A DNA stretch of 64,000 bases from an uncultured Coriobacteriaceae bacterium (lineage in GTDB: Bacteria; Actinomycetota; Coriobacteriia; Coriobacteriales; Atopobiaceae): contig CACYGL010000001.1 of NCBI GenBank assembly GCA_902773995.1, forward strand, positions 1 to 64,000, given 5' to 3'. Below are positions 1-7,438 of the stretch, one piece after another. Each line of letters opens with the position of its first letter. The first letter of the stretch is position 1. The notes under the pieces are model-generated. The model saw nothing but the letters and a program-made list of their open reading frames with translations. It did not search any database and was not told the origin of the DNA. Both the position numbers and the translations under genes were made by a program.

Positions 1-727
1 GCGCTAAGCGGCATGCCTTGCCGAACATGAAAACTCGCAGTGCCAGGCCTGAAAGTTTTGCGTGCCACCCATGAAACTACGGTCTTGACGAAAACACCCT
101 GTGGGCGAGTCGCGGCGTCGGGCCGCTGCGCGTGCCGCAAGGGAGCGGGAAGAGGTGCTTGCGCCTTGCGTCGGACTCGCTTTGGATGGCGGTCGGGTCG
201 GCTGCCATGGCAGGAGCATCGCGGGCATGCTCCGAAGCCGGCACGCTACGATTCCGAAGTGCATTGGCTGCGCCGGATCTGAAAGGCAAAAATTAGGCGG
301 AGGCGCTTGCGCGTCCCCGCCACATAAAACCCTCTCGGGTTTTGCGATCTGTACTCATTTTACCCCTTCAGAACCTGCGGTCAGTCAAACTCGCAAGGAA
401 GGCTCACCAAACTGAGCGGTCTTGCCACAGGGACCGCGAGTCCGGCTGCCATGGCGACGTCGAGGCTGGTCTTCTCCCATGCAATGACGTCCGCCAAGGA
501 TCCTGGCATGAGGGAAGAGCTTGCGGTCGGTAGCCACGAGGCCTACTGCAGCTTTGTCTCGGCCAATGCTCGCGAAGGAGCCGCATGGATGCCGCGGAGA
601 GAGAAGCGCAGTGGAGGGACGATGAACGGGGAGTAACCGCTTACCCTCCCCTCTGCCATCAGGTGGGGCAGAAGCGAGCGCATTGTTCAAATGCTTGGAT
701 TAGACCTGTTTGTCGAGAGGAGGTGCC
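1..727. other. No supported gene (decayed or intergenic DNA)
   Basis: All six frames are short and none resembles a protein family I recognise. A small hairpin (326-332 paired with 337-343, arms AAAACCC/GGGTTTT) is visible but has no T-tract. The stretch precedes a truncated hipA-like start and is probably a remnant of a lost accessory region; this is inference. Confidence 0.4.
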
Positions 728-937
728 GTGGTTAGCCTCGAAGTTCTTCGCATTGAAGGGACGCGGGCAGTTCGGGTTGGCACGATCGAGCGAAGGGAGA
801 GGGGGCAGGAATCCTGTGCATACTCGGAGTCCTATCTGGAGCGTTCGGATGCTCCGCTTTCGCAGTCCCCTCCACTTGAAAGAAGAAAGGGCGAGAGGAC
901 CCAGGTGCATTTAATGGGTGTGGCGACGTCCCACTAG
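728..937 (+). pseudogene. HipA-like N-terminal fragment (truncated toxin kinase)
   Basis: A GTG start at 728 follows a strong ribosome binding site (GAGAGGAGG, 716-724) and opens a 69-codon frame. It reads like the N-terminal subdomain of HipA serine/threonine kinase toxins: a VGTIERRERG strand pair, then an aromatic-containing YSESYLERSDAPLSQSPPLE stretch matching the family pattern of Tyr-x-x-x-Tyr-Leu followed by PLSxSxPL. A stop comes at 937. The kinase core (about 300 residues) is absent downstream, and no HipB-like antitoxin frame is visible upstream. HipA normally phosphorylates glutamyl-tRNA synthetase; this fragment cannot. It could also be a chance resemblance, since the match is short. 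Confidence 0.42.
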
Positions 938-1090
938 GCTCCTCAAGGCCATGTCACCGACGTCTCGGACGGTCGAATTATGGTGGGCGTCATCATGCTT
1001 TCCTGCTCGGGGAACTTCGTCATGACGTTCACGCCGAGGATAGTACTCGAGGACCTGGCTTGCGTACGAGGAAGACGATGCTACGGGACT

Positions 1091-1126
1091 GGTTATGCAA
1101 TTAACCACGAGATTACGCGATTAACC
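1091..1126. promoter_or_regulatory. Two tandem imperfect palindromes, candidate LacI-type operators
   Basis: Sites 1091-1106 (GGTTA-N6-TAACC) and 1111-1126 (GATTA-N6-TAACC) agree at 13 of 16 positions, and their centres are 20 bp apart, about two helical turns. They lie 60-95 bp before the MATE start, and a LacI-type regulator is the next gene in the same transcript. Autoregulation of the pair is inferred. Confidence 0.45.
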
Positions 1127-1185
1127 TATCGTAAGCGAGGTGTCCTTCGCGTAGCATTTTTCTAGATACGAAAGGGAGAAATGCT

Positions 1186-2511
1186 ATGGCAGATAAGATC
1201 TTTATCCACAAAGTGTTACGCATATCCATACCGGTGGCACTGCAGTCCATGCTGCAGTTTTCCTTCTCCATGGTCGATCAGATCATGGTCGGCCAGCTGG
1301 GGGACAACGCAATAGCTGCGGTAGAAATTGCTGGTAAGCCCGGCTTCATCTACGAGTTTGTCATTGGGGGAATATGCACGATCACGGGCATCATGATCTC
1401 GCAGTACATAGGCAACTACAACAGGGAAGCGGAGGAGAAAAGCATCTGCGTCAACTTCCTGGCGGTTGTCATCACCGGCCTTGCGTTCTTCTCCGCCTTT
1501 GGCCTTCTTCGCCATCAGTTTGTTGGTATGTTTACGACAGAGGGGCAGGTAATCAAAGAAGGCAGCAATTACCTTGGGATAATCTGCTGGACATTCATTC
1601 CGCTCGGAATATGCAACATATTCGGGACAGCCCTTCGATGCCGGGATAGATCTACCTGGCCGCTCTATATCGGCATCTTCTCGGCGCAGCTCAATACAGC
1701 CCTGAATTACTGCCTGATATTCGGGAATCTTGGTGCGCCGCGCCTTGGAGTCGAAGGCGCTGCCTACGCGAGCGTAATCTCCCAGGTGGTGGGGGCGCTT
1801 GTTTCTGCCCTGTGCTTTTTCAGGCTATACGGGCGGATTCGCATTTCTATTAGCCTCGGGAAGAAGGGATACTCGCAGTACTTTCTGATGCTGCTGCCAA
1901 TCGTTGCCAACGAGCTCCTCTGGTCAGTCGGACAAAGCGTCAACACCTACGTTTATGGACACATGGGCACGAGCGAACTCGCGGGGATGTCATTGACGGG
2001 GGCCGTTCAGGGCTTGACCATGGGGGCATTGGGCGGCCTGTCTCAGGCAGCTGGGATTCTGATTGGCAAGAGGCTCGGCAGCAATGAGTACGACGAGGCT
2101 TATCAGGAATCCAAGAGGCTGTGCAGTCTTGGGCTTGCGGGATCTCTGGTCCTATCGCTCCTGTTGATCATGGTGAGAGGCCCCTATGTCCAGCTGTTCA
2201 ACGTATCAGATGCCGTCCGCGGGATCGGCTCGGACATCTTGGTGGCCTTTGCGATCCTGATGCCGGTGAAGGTTCAGAATATGATTCTGGGCGGAGGAAT
2301 CATAAGGAGCGGGGGAAAGACAAAGTATGTCATGCTGATAGACATGGCGGGCACCTGGCTGATCGGCGTTCCGCTGGCCTTTCTCACGGGACTGTATTTC
2401 AGGCTACCGATCGTCTGGGTCTACTTCATTCTCTCGCAAGAAGAGCTCGTGCGACTTATCGTATCTGTCTATCTGTTCCGAAGCAGAAGGTGGATGCATA
2501 CACTTCGATGA
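1186..2511 (+). CDS. MATE family multidrug/metabolite efflux transporter
   Basis: This 441-residue integral membrane protein has the size and two-fold layout of MATE exporters, which expel cationic drugs or metabolites using Na+ or H+ gradients. The first MatE half spans roughly residues 15-175 (with the typical MVDQIMVGQLG segment in helix 1) and the second roughly 235-400, giving about 12 membrane segments. ATG 1186 follows an AAAGGGAG site. The stop overlaps the GTG upstream of the LacI-type gene, so the two are probably co-transcribed. The substrate cannot be told from sequence. Regulation by the downstream LacI-type protein through the palindromes at 1091-1126 is likely but inferred. Confidence 0.9.
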   Translation: MADKIFIHKVLRISIPVALQSMLQFSFSMVDQIMVGQLGDNAIAAVEIAGKPGFIYEFVIGGICTITGIMISQYIGNYNREAEEKSICVNFLAVVITGLAFFSAFGLLRHQFVGMFTTEGQVIKEGSNYLGIICWTFIPLGICNIFGTALRCRDRSTWPLYIGIFSAQLNTALNYCLIFGNLGAPRLGVEGAAYASVISQVVGALVSALCFFRLYGRIRISISLGKKGYSQYFLMLLPIVANELLWSVGQSVNTYVYGHMGTSELAGMSLTGAVQGLTMGALGGLSQAAGILIGKRLGSNEYDEAYQESKRLCSLGLAGSLVLSLLLIMVRGPYVQLFNVSDAVRGIGSDILVAFAILMPVKVQNMILGGGIIRSGGKTKYVMLIDMAGTWLIGVPLAFLTGLYFRLPIVWVYFILSQEELVRLIVSVYLFRSRRWMHTLR

Positions 2512-2523
2512 GTGAGGGCGACT

Positions 2524-3528
2524 ATGTGGGACGAGAAGAAGGTCCGGATTGTTGATATTGCGGATGAGCTCGGCGTCAGCACGGCCACCGTCTCCAATGT
2601 CATTCACGGGAAAACGAAGAAGATTTCTGACGCAACAGTCAAACGAGTGCAGGAGAAGCTCGTTGAGCGGGGATACATCCCGAATATGGCAGCGACGCTT
2701 CTGGCGCAGAACAATTCGAGAATTGTCGGCGTGGTTGTCAACGACCACCCAAAGTACGAGGGGCGCGTCCTAGAAGACTCGTTCGTCAGCAGCGCGGTCA
2801 ATGCGCTGTCGGATGCGCTGGAGACCCACGGCTACTTCCTCATGCTGAAAAAGACAAGCAGGATACTGGACATCATCCCCTTCGCATCCATGTGGAACAT
2901 GGACGGAATGGTACTCATGGGCTTCTGCGAGGACGAGTACCAGAAACTCCGAGACCGCATCAGGATTCCGTTCGTCGTGTACGACGGCTTCTTTCAGAAT
3001 GACAGGAACATCTGCAACCTGATGCTGGATGATTGCGACGGGGGAAGGCAGGTCGGTGCGTTTTTCAGGGAACACAGCCGGAAGAACGTGGCGTTCATCG
3101 CTGACAATGCCCTGCAGCCTGATTACGACAGGTTTGAGGGTCTTTGCTCCGGGTATGGCAGGAGGGTGGAGTATCTTGAGGTGCCCATGAGCAGGAGGAA
3201 AAGGCAAGAGTTTTATCGGAACGCCCTGCCGGTTCTGCGGGACCTTGATGCGGTGTTTGCCGCCTCGGACTACTATGCGGCCGAAATAATGAACTTCCTG
3301 GTCCGCGAGGGGATACGTGTCCCAGAGGACGTTTGGGTTGTGGGGTTTGACGACACGGAGCTGTGCAGAAACGTCGTGCCGCAACTATCGTCCGTGCGGC
3401 AGGATGTGGCTTTGCGCGCGCGAAAGGCCGTGGAGTACCTGGAGCAGATGAAGGCAGACAGAAGCTTTTCTGTGACAGAGAAGATCCCGGTGCAGTTCGT
3501 TCCACGGATGAGCTGCGGAAAGGTTTAA
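2524..3528 (+). CDS. LacI/GalR family transcriptional regulator
   Basis: A 334-residue protein with an N-terminal LacI-type helix-turn-helix (about residues 7-30, including VDIADELGVSTATVSNVI), the hinge region, then a periplasmic-binding-protein-like effector domain ending in the usual VVGFDDTELCRNVVPQLSSV segment. ATG 2524 is chosen because AGGG lies 5 nt upstream; GTG 2512 has no such site. It is translationally coupled to the MATE gene, an unusual partner for LacI proteins, which mostly control sugar genes. Its effector is unknown. Predicted to bind the paired palindromes upstream of the operon. Confidence 0.9.
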   Translation: MWDEKKVRIVDIADELGVSTATVSNVIHGKTKKISDATVKRVQEKLVERGYIPNMAATLLAQNNSRIVGVVVNDHPKYEGRVLEDSFVSSAVNALSDALETHGYFLMLKKTSRILDIIPFASMWNMDGMVLMGFCEDEYQKLRDRIRIPFVVYDGFFQNDRNICNLMLDDCDGGRQVGAFFREHSRKNVAFIADNALQPDYDRFEGLCSGYGRRVEYLEVPMSRRKRQEFYRNALPVLRDLDAVFAASDYYAAEIMNFLVREGIRVPEDVWVVGFDDTELCRNVVPQLSSVRQDVALRARKAVEYLEQMKADRSFSVTEKIPVQFVPRMSCGKV

Positions 3529-3579
3529 AGCCCCGTTTCCTCTCGTGCGATTGGAAGTATTCGACCCGTGCTGCACATA

Positions 3580-3715
3580 ATTTGCGGTTGACTGCCTTTT
3601 TCGCGGGTTCCGCTTAGTATCACCTATCAGGTGTCATTTATCTGCCTGCGGCTTCGGAAAAAGTTAGAGTCCCCGTACTCGGCGATTTGCCCAAAATGGG
3701 CAGTCAACCGCAAAT
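3580..3715. repeat. 136-bp element with perfect 17-bp terminal inverted repeats (MITE-like)
   Basis: Arms 3580-3596 and 3699-3715 are exact reverse complements (ATTTGCGGTTGACTGCC). The right arm is preceded by a smaller palindrome around GCCCAAAATGGGC. No reading frame fills the element and no clear target-site duplication flanks it. It sits between the LacI-type gene and a convergent membrane-protein gene, so it could also act as a transcription barrier. Confidence 0.5.
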
Positions 3716-3777
3716 CTTGGGCGGGGGCGCCGCGATTCGGGGGGGAGCGCGGGGCCGAGAGGGAGCACCCCTTGGCC

Positions 3778-4293
3778 TCAGAGCACGATCGCCAGCATGA
3801 TGCACAGCTGCGAGATGGCGTTCACCGCCTGCTCCCGCCAGTTGGCCTTCGCGTCGCGGCCGTCCAGGTTGCGGGCAAACCAGCCCATGAGGGACATCCC
3901 CGCCAGCCCCGCGACGAGAAACGCCAGCGAGGGCATGGCCGTCACGTGGGTCAGGACAGAGGCGGGCGACCACTTGGCGCGGTCGACCGCGAGCGACGCG
4001 AGCGCAAGCGCAAAGCCCACGGGCATCAGGTAGCGCAGCTGCCGGTTGAGGAAGCGCACGTCTCTTCTCGCCAGCGACAGCACGAGCTTCCAGCACACCT
4101 TGAGCGCACCGGCAAGCACAACCAGCGCGACCCCAACGCGGAACAGCGCGCTGTCAAACCGCGTCGCCAGGACGCCCGCCCCCACACAGAAGAACGCCAC
4201 GGGCAGGCAGTCCATGAGGGCCATTGAGAGCGTGAAGCCCTCCGGGATGGAATCGCTCTGTTCGGCTCCGCGGAAACTCATGCGACCAGCCAC
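3778..4293 (-). CDS. Hypothetical membrane protein (about 5 TM)
   Basis: A 171-residue hydrophobic protein with about five predicted membrane segments and the short C-terminal helix AISQLCIMLAIVL. I do not recognise the family. The GTG start at 4293 has an AAGGAG site 5-6 nt upstream and overlaps the end of the DUF1295-like gene by 16 nt, so it is translated in the same operon. Function unknown; a partner of the neighbouring membrane enzyme is possible. Confidence 0.7.
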   Translation of the reverse strand: MAGRMSFRGAEQSDSIPEGFTLSMALMDCLPVAFFCVGAGVLATRFDSALFRVGVALVVLAGALKVCWKLVLSLARRDVRFLNRQLRYLMPVGFALALASLAVDRAKWSPASVLTHVTAMPSLAFLVAGLAGMSLMGWFARNLDGRDAKANWREQAVNAISQLCIMLAIVL

Positions 4294-5069
4294 GTGTGCT
4301 CCTTCACGGAATAGAGGGGTACGAACGGGATTATGATTGGTGTCGCGGACTTGTACTTCTGGTACTCCGGGTTGTCTCCGTAGTTCTTGTCCTGCCTAAT
4401 CTCCAGGCGGCGCGCCCCGCCAAACATGACGTAAATGATGCCCAGATAGCCGAGGATGGCGCAGATCCATTGAGCGGCGTTGGCGTACACGGAGAGCCCG
4501 GAGACAAAGACGCCGGTCCAGAAGACCATCTCGCCAAAGTAGTTGGGGCATCTCACCAGGCGGAAGAGGCCGGTGTCAACAAAGCGCCTGGGGTTTGCCT
4601 TCTTCGCGCGGTTCTTCTGCAGGTCGGCCGTGGTCTCCAGGGCGAGTCCCGCGGCAGAAATCAGCAGGCCAACAATGCAGAGGACATCGGTACCGCGGTC
4701 GCCTTCCAGGCGGAACAGGATGGGCGACGTCTGCAGCACATAGAGCAGCGAGGCAGAGACCCAGATGCCCACCTTGGCTACGGCTGACACGCCCTCGTTG
4801 GACTTGACCTCGCCCTTCATGCGACGGTTGTAGGCGGTCTTAACGTCGCGGTAGATAAGGTACCCAGCAAGCCGACATCCGTAGACAACGAGCAGGACGC
4901 ACTGGAGCGCGGTTCCCACGGTGAGGGAGCCACCGTACATCACCAGGAGGCCAATGCCAATAAGGGCGATGGCCGCTCCATAGCCTATGGAGATGAACCA
5001 CACATACTTGTGGAATCCGCAAGAGCTGGCGACAAGCGCCAGGACGAGAAGGATGAGAAAGACGTTCAT
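4278..5069 (-). CDS. DUF1295 / steroid 5-alpha-reductase-like membrane protein
   Basis: A 263-residue multi-pass membrane protein. Its second half has the family signature: GLFRLVRCPNYFGEMVFWTG (about residues 165-190), where the Arg-x-Pro-Asn-Tyr-x-Gly-Glu core matches DUF1295 and isoprenylcysteine methyltransferase-like proteins, and a C-terminal amphipathic segment with YQKYKSATPIIIPF. Relatives reduce or methylate lipid-like substrates; the bacterial substrate is not known. The start has a GAGG site 8 nt upstream. It is the first gene of a two-gene minus-strand operon. Confidence 0.8.
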   Translation of the reverse strand: MNVFLILLVLALVASSCGFHKYVWFISIGYGAAIALIGIGLLVMYGGSLTVGTALQCVLLVVYGCRLAGYLIYRDVKTAYNRRMKGEVKSNEGVSAVAKVGIWVSASLLYVLQTSPILFRLEGDRGTDVLCIVGLLISAAGLALETTADLQKNRAKKANPRRFVDTGLFRLVRCPNYFGEMVFWTGVFVSGLSVYANAAQWICAILGYLGIIYVMFGGARRLEIRQDKNYGDNPEYQKYKSATPIIIPFVPLYSVKEHTWLVA

Positions 5070-5415
5070 GCTGGTACCTCGGGTTTTGACGATGACACTG
5101 GAAGGACGGGCAGGTGCCGCCTGTGAGAGAGACGCACGCCTCGGCAGGCGAAGGAGCCCTCACCATTCTAGGGTCATTTTTTCCGTCGTGCGGCATCTCA
5201 TACCGCTCCGCTATTCCCGATTGGCTCCCCGGGGCCATCATTATTAAGCTGTTTCGCTTTGGCCAGAGGGCTTGAACGTCTGTTTGTTTTCTCTCTTCTC
5301 AATGCATAGCCACGTTATAATACTTGTTCTTTTTTCGTTTTGCGTATTAGTGTGTTCCAACTACTTGGTGTAGAAGCTGAAAAGCTCATGGGGGGATAAC
5401 GGAAAGGATTTACAG
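5070..5415. other. Divergent intergenic region
   Basis: No gene is visible. The plus-facing half becomes AT-rich and contains a perfect -10 hexamer TATAAT (5316-5321) about 95 bp before the broken secreted-protein gene, without a convincing -35. The minus-facing half should hold the promoter of the DUF1295-like operon; none is clear. Confidence 0.4.
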
Positions 5416-5777
5416 ATGAGAAAAAGCTCTGCTAATTCTTGAGCGCCTTGCTTGTCTTCAGCACGTGCATGCCGGGAGGAACGGTCCGGACGTTCGCTGA
5501 TGACGGAGGCACTCCATCCGCTGTGGTGGAGAGCTCTGACAATGACAATGACCAGGACAAGGCAGACAATTCCGCCACGACAGGTGCCCAGGACTCCACT
5601 TCACCCGACACTTCTGTCTCCGACGGGGAGACTCAGGGTGGTGCTGCTGCCGCCAACACGACCGGCGCTGTTGCGAGCGCTGCCCCAAGCCTCGCTCCCG
5701 CGTCTCTTACAGCACGCGTAAATGGGAAATCCCGATGCAGACGCCGTGTCTGGCACTGCATCGGGATTATTTCTTAA
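5416..5777 (+). pseudogene. Frameshifted, truncated secreted-protein gene
   Basis: ATG 5416 is preceded by GGAAAGGA and begins MRKSSANS, then stops at 5440. One frame over, from 5439, the reading continues as a hydrophobic signal-peptide core (LSALLVFSTC), then a long Ser/Thr/Asp/Ala-rich linker (about residues 25-95) like the linkers of the secreted wall enzymes at 49391-55813. A single-base shift therefore separates the signal-peptide n-region from its core. The frame runs into a terminator hairpin at 5728-5768 with no functional domain after the linker. It is probably a relic of a DUF5648-type surface protein; that identity is inferred. Confidence 0.55.
5728..5775 (+). terminator. Intrinsic terminator
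   Basis: Perfect 12-bp stem (5728-5739 with 5757-5768, arm AATCCCGATGCA), 17-nt loop, then ATTTCTT. It closes the broken secreted gene and separates it from the convergent TetR gene. Confidence 0.75.
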
Positions 5778-5827
5778 AGTATATATGTATTGCAGTTGCA
5801 TATCGCTCACACGTTGTGCTGGCTCTC

Positions 5828-6397
5828 CTAGTACAGCACCTTGCGAATCATGGCGACAAGAGCCTTGCAGTCGCCCCGGCCAAGGACCAGGAGGGATATT
5901 AGTTGCTGGGTCACAAGCTCAGCGAGACCCTCCTTTGTCAAGCCGCCATCGAACGCATCCTCGCGCACTCCGTTATCGGACTCAAGCGCGCTGAGCATGC
6001 TGCTCTCAAGCCGCCCAATGAAGGTTTGCATCATTTCTTTTCCCTCGAAGCGTTGGTCTCGCTCTTTGGTAAGGCCAAGCACGTGGGCGGGGAGAAACCC
6101 TGGATACCGGGCCATGCCCGCTTGCGCGCCTTGGAAGGCCCTCTCGACGTGTGAGGCGAAGTCCTTCTCGTCACGCTTGCCCTTCCCGGCATCAAAGCTG
6201 AGAATGTCCGACCAAACGTCTGCCGTGACAGCTAGAGCCAGGGCATCTTTCCCCGGGAAGTAGTTGTAAAGGGTTCCGGGAGCCACGCCGCAGGCGGAGG
6301 CAACGGAACGTACATTGACGCCAGCGAGCCCTCGCTCCCTAACGATTGCGCGGCATGCCTCCAAAATGGTCTCTCTCGACGTTGACCGGGGGTTCAT
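5828..6397 (-). CDS. TetR/AcrR family transcriptional regulator
   Basis: A 189-residue protein with a TetR DNA-binding domain at residues 7-55 (VNVRSVASACGVAPGTLYNY followed by FPGKDAL) and a helical ligand domain of the usual length with no assignable ligand. It lies 9 nt after the 7-TM protein gene and is transcribed with it. The palindrome at 7162-7182 upstream of that operon has the TGAAC-N3-GTTCA form known for TetR-type operators, so autorepression is likely. The inducer is unknown. Confidence 0.9.
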   Translation of the reverse strand: MNPRSTSRETILEACRAIVRERGLAGVNVRSVASACGVAPGTLYNYFPGKDALALAVTADVWSDILSFDAGKGKRDEKDFASHVERAFQGAQAGMARYPGFLPAHVLGLTKERDQRFEGKEMMQTFIGRLESSMLSALESDNGVREDAFDGGLTKEGLAELVTQQLISLLVLGRGDCKALVAMIRKVLY

Positions 6398-6406
6398 TGC
6401 AAGCTC

Positions 6407-7111
6407 CTACAGCACGTTGAGAAGTGAGAGACCCATCCAGATAATCCACATGTACATCACCGTCTTGGGAAGCATGAGTGCCCCAACTGCGGGCTTGCGC
6501 TTGGCGAGGAAGGTGACGGGAAGGTAGAACCCAAAACTGAGCGCGATGGCGATGCACATGCGCCAGAGGCCGTACCCGCCAGTGTTACCCGAGATGGCGA
6601 ATAGAGCAATTACAAGGATTCCGGTGATGGCAAAGGGGATGTTTCTGTAGAGGGACCAACGCAGGTTCTCCTTGTTCGAAAACCAATCGTTCTGCGGGAA
6701 GAAGCAAATCACAATCCTCATGGCTGCGGTGAGGAAGATTAGTGCGGGAATGGCGGGGGAGGCCTCGATTGTCGGGAATATCTGCCTCCAGATGAAGTAG
6801 AGCAGCACGTAGAACACCGTCATGGTCACAGAGGTTATTGCGGTGCCCATACCGAGCTTGCGCTGCGTGTCATCCTGGACGCCACAGAGGTGCATCTGGA
6901 CTCTGGGGAGAAGGTGGAACGCGTCTCCGCCGCCAAGGCAGAGGGTGAGCGCTCCGTAGAGGAGGAAGACGGGCCGACCGTTGGCCTGAGTGAAGAAGAT
7001 GATTGCTGCGACAAGGTCGTAGATGAGGTACGCGATGTCAAAGAAGCTCTCGCCGATGCGCATGCCACGTGGCATGGATTCTTGTTTTGAAATTGTCTTC
7101 GAGTTACTCAT
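6407..7111 (-). CDS. Hypothetical 7-TM membrane protein in a TetR-controlled operon
   Basis: A 234-residue protein with seven predicted membrane segments and a short charged N-terminus. The start MSNSKT at 7111 is chosen for its GGAGGGGA site 5 nt upstream; the in-frame ATG five codons earlier lacks one. I do not recognise a catalytic motif; His and Gln/Asn residues in the second loop (GGGDAFHLLPRVQMHL) could bind metal or a cofactor but this is speculation. Co-transcription with the TetR gene suggests an inducible transport, lipid or stress role. Confidence 0.8.
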   Translation of the reverse strand: MSNSKTISKQESMPRGMRIGESFFDIAYLIYDLVAAIIFFTQANGRPVFLLYGALTLCLGGGDAFHLLPRVQMHLCGVQDDTQRKLGMGTAITSVTMTVFYVLLYFIWRQIFPTIEASPAIPALIFLTAAMRIVICFFPQNDWFSNKENLRWSLYRNIPFAITGILVIALFAISGNTGGYGLWRMCIAIALSFGFYLPVTFLAKRKPAVGALMLPKTVMYMWIIWMGLSLLNVL

Positions 7112-7438
7112 TGCGGTCCCCTCCAACGATTGGCGGGCTTGCCCACCGGGTGTATGACGTCAACGTGAACAGCGTTCATGTTGAAATCGGACATCGCGGG
7201 AGTCAAGCGGGGAAGAGCCGCGGGCATCCGAATGCCACAATTGGACTGGAAAGACTGCATCCGTGTCCCTAAACGCACTACATCCGCTAACCAAATTGTC
7301 TTAATTGTGTCGCGGCCCTTTGCCATAATGTGGATACCTGATGGGCCTGAACAAATCCCGTCGCCCCGTTCGGCGCACCGCCTTTGGTAACGGGGGTCGT
7401 TTGGGAGAACTTGCCTGGGCAGAAAGGAAGTGCTTGCC
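7112..7438. other. Divergent promoter region
   Basis: Holds the TetR-type operator (7162-7182) for the leftward operon. For the rightward SPFH cluster a possible -10 CATAAT (7324-7329) with a weak -35 (TTAATT, 7301-7306, 17-bp spacing) is seen. No gene is visible. Confidence 0.4.
7162..7182. promoter_or_regulatory. TetR-type operator
   Basis: Two 9-bp arms (7162-7170 and 7174-7182) around AGC. They are reverse complements except for one G:T position and have the core TGAAC-AGC-GTTCA. The site is 51 bp upstream of the leftward operon that encodes a TetR-type protein. Confidence 0.6.

Noticed and set aside
5070-5260. Riboswitch before the DUF1295-like gene
   Set aside because: The leader-length region has some GC-rich self-complementarity but no recognisable riboswitch core or terminator.
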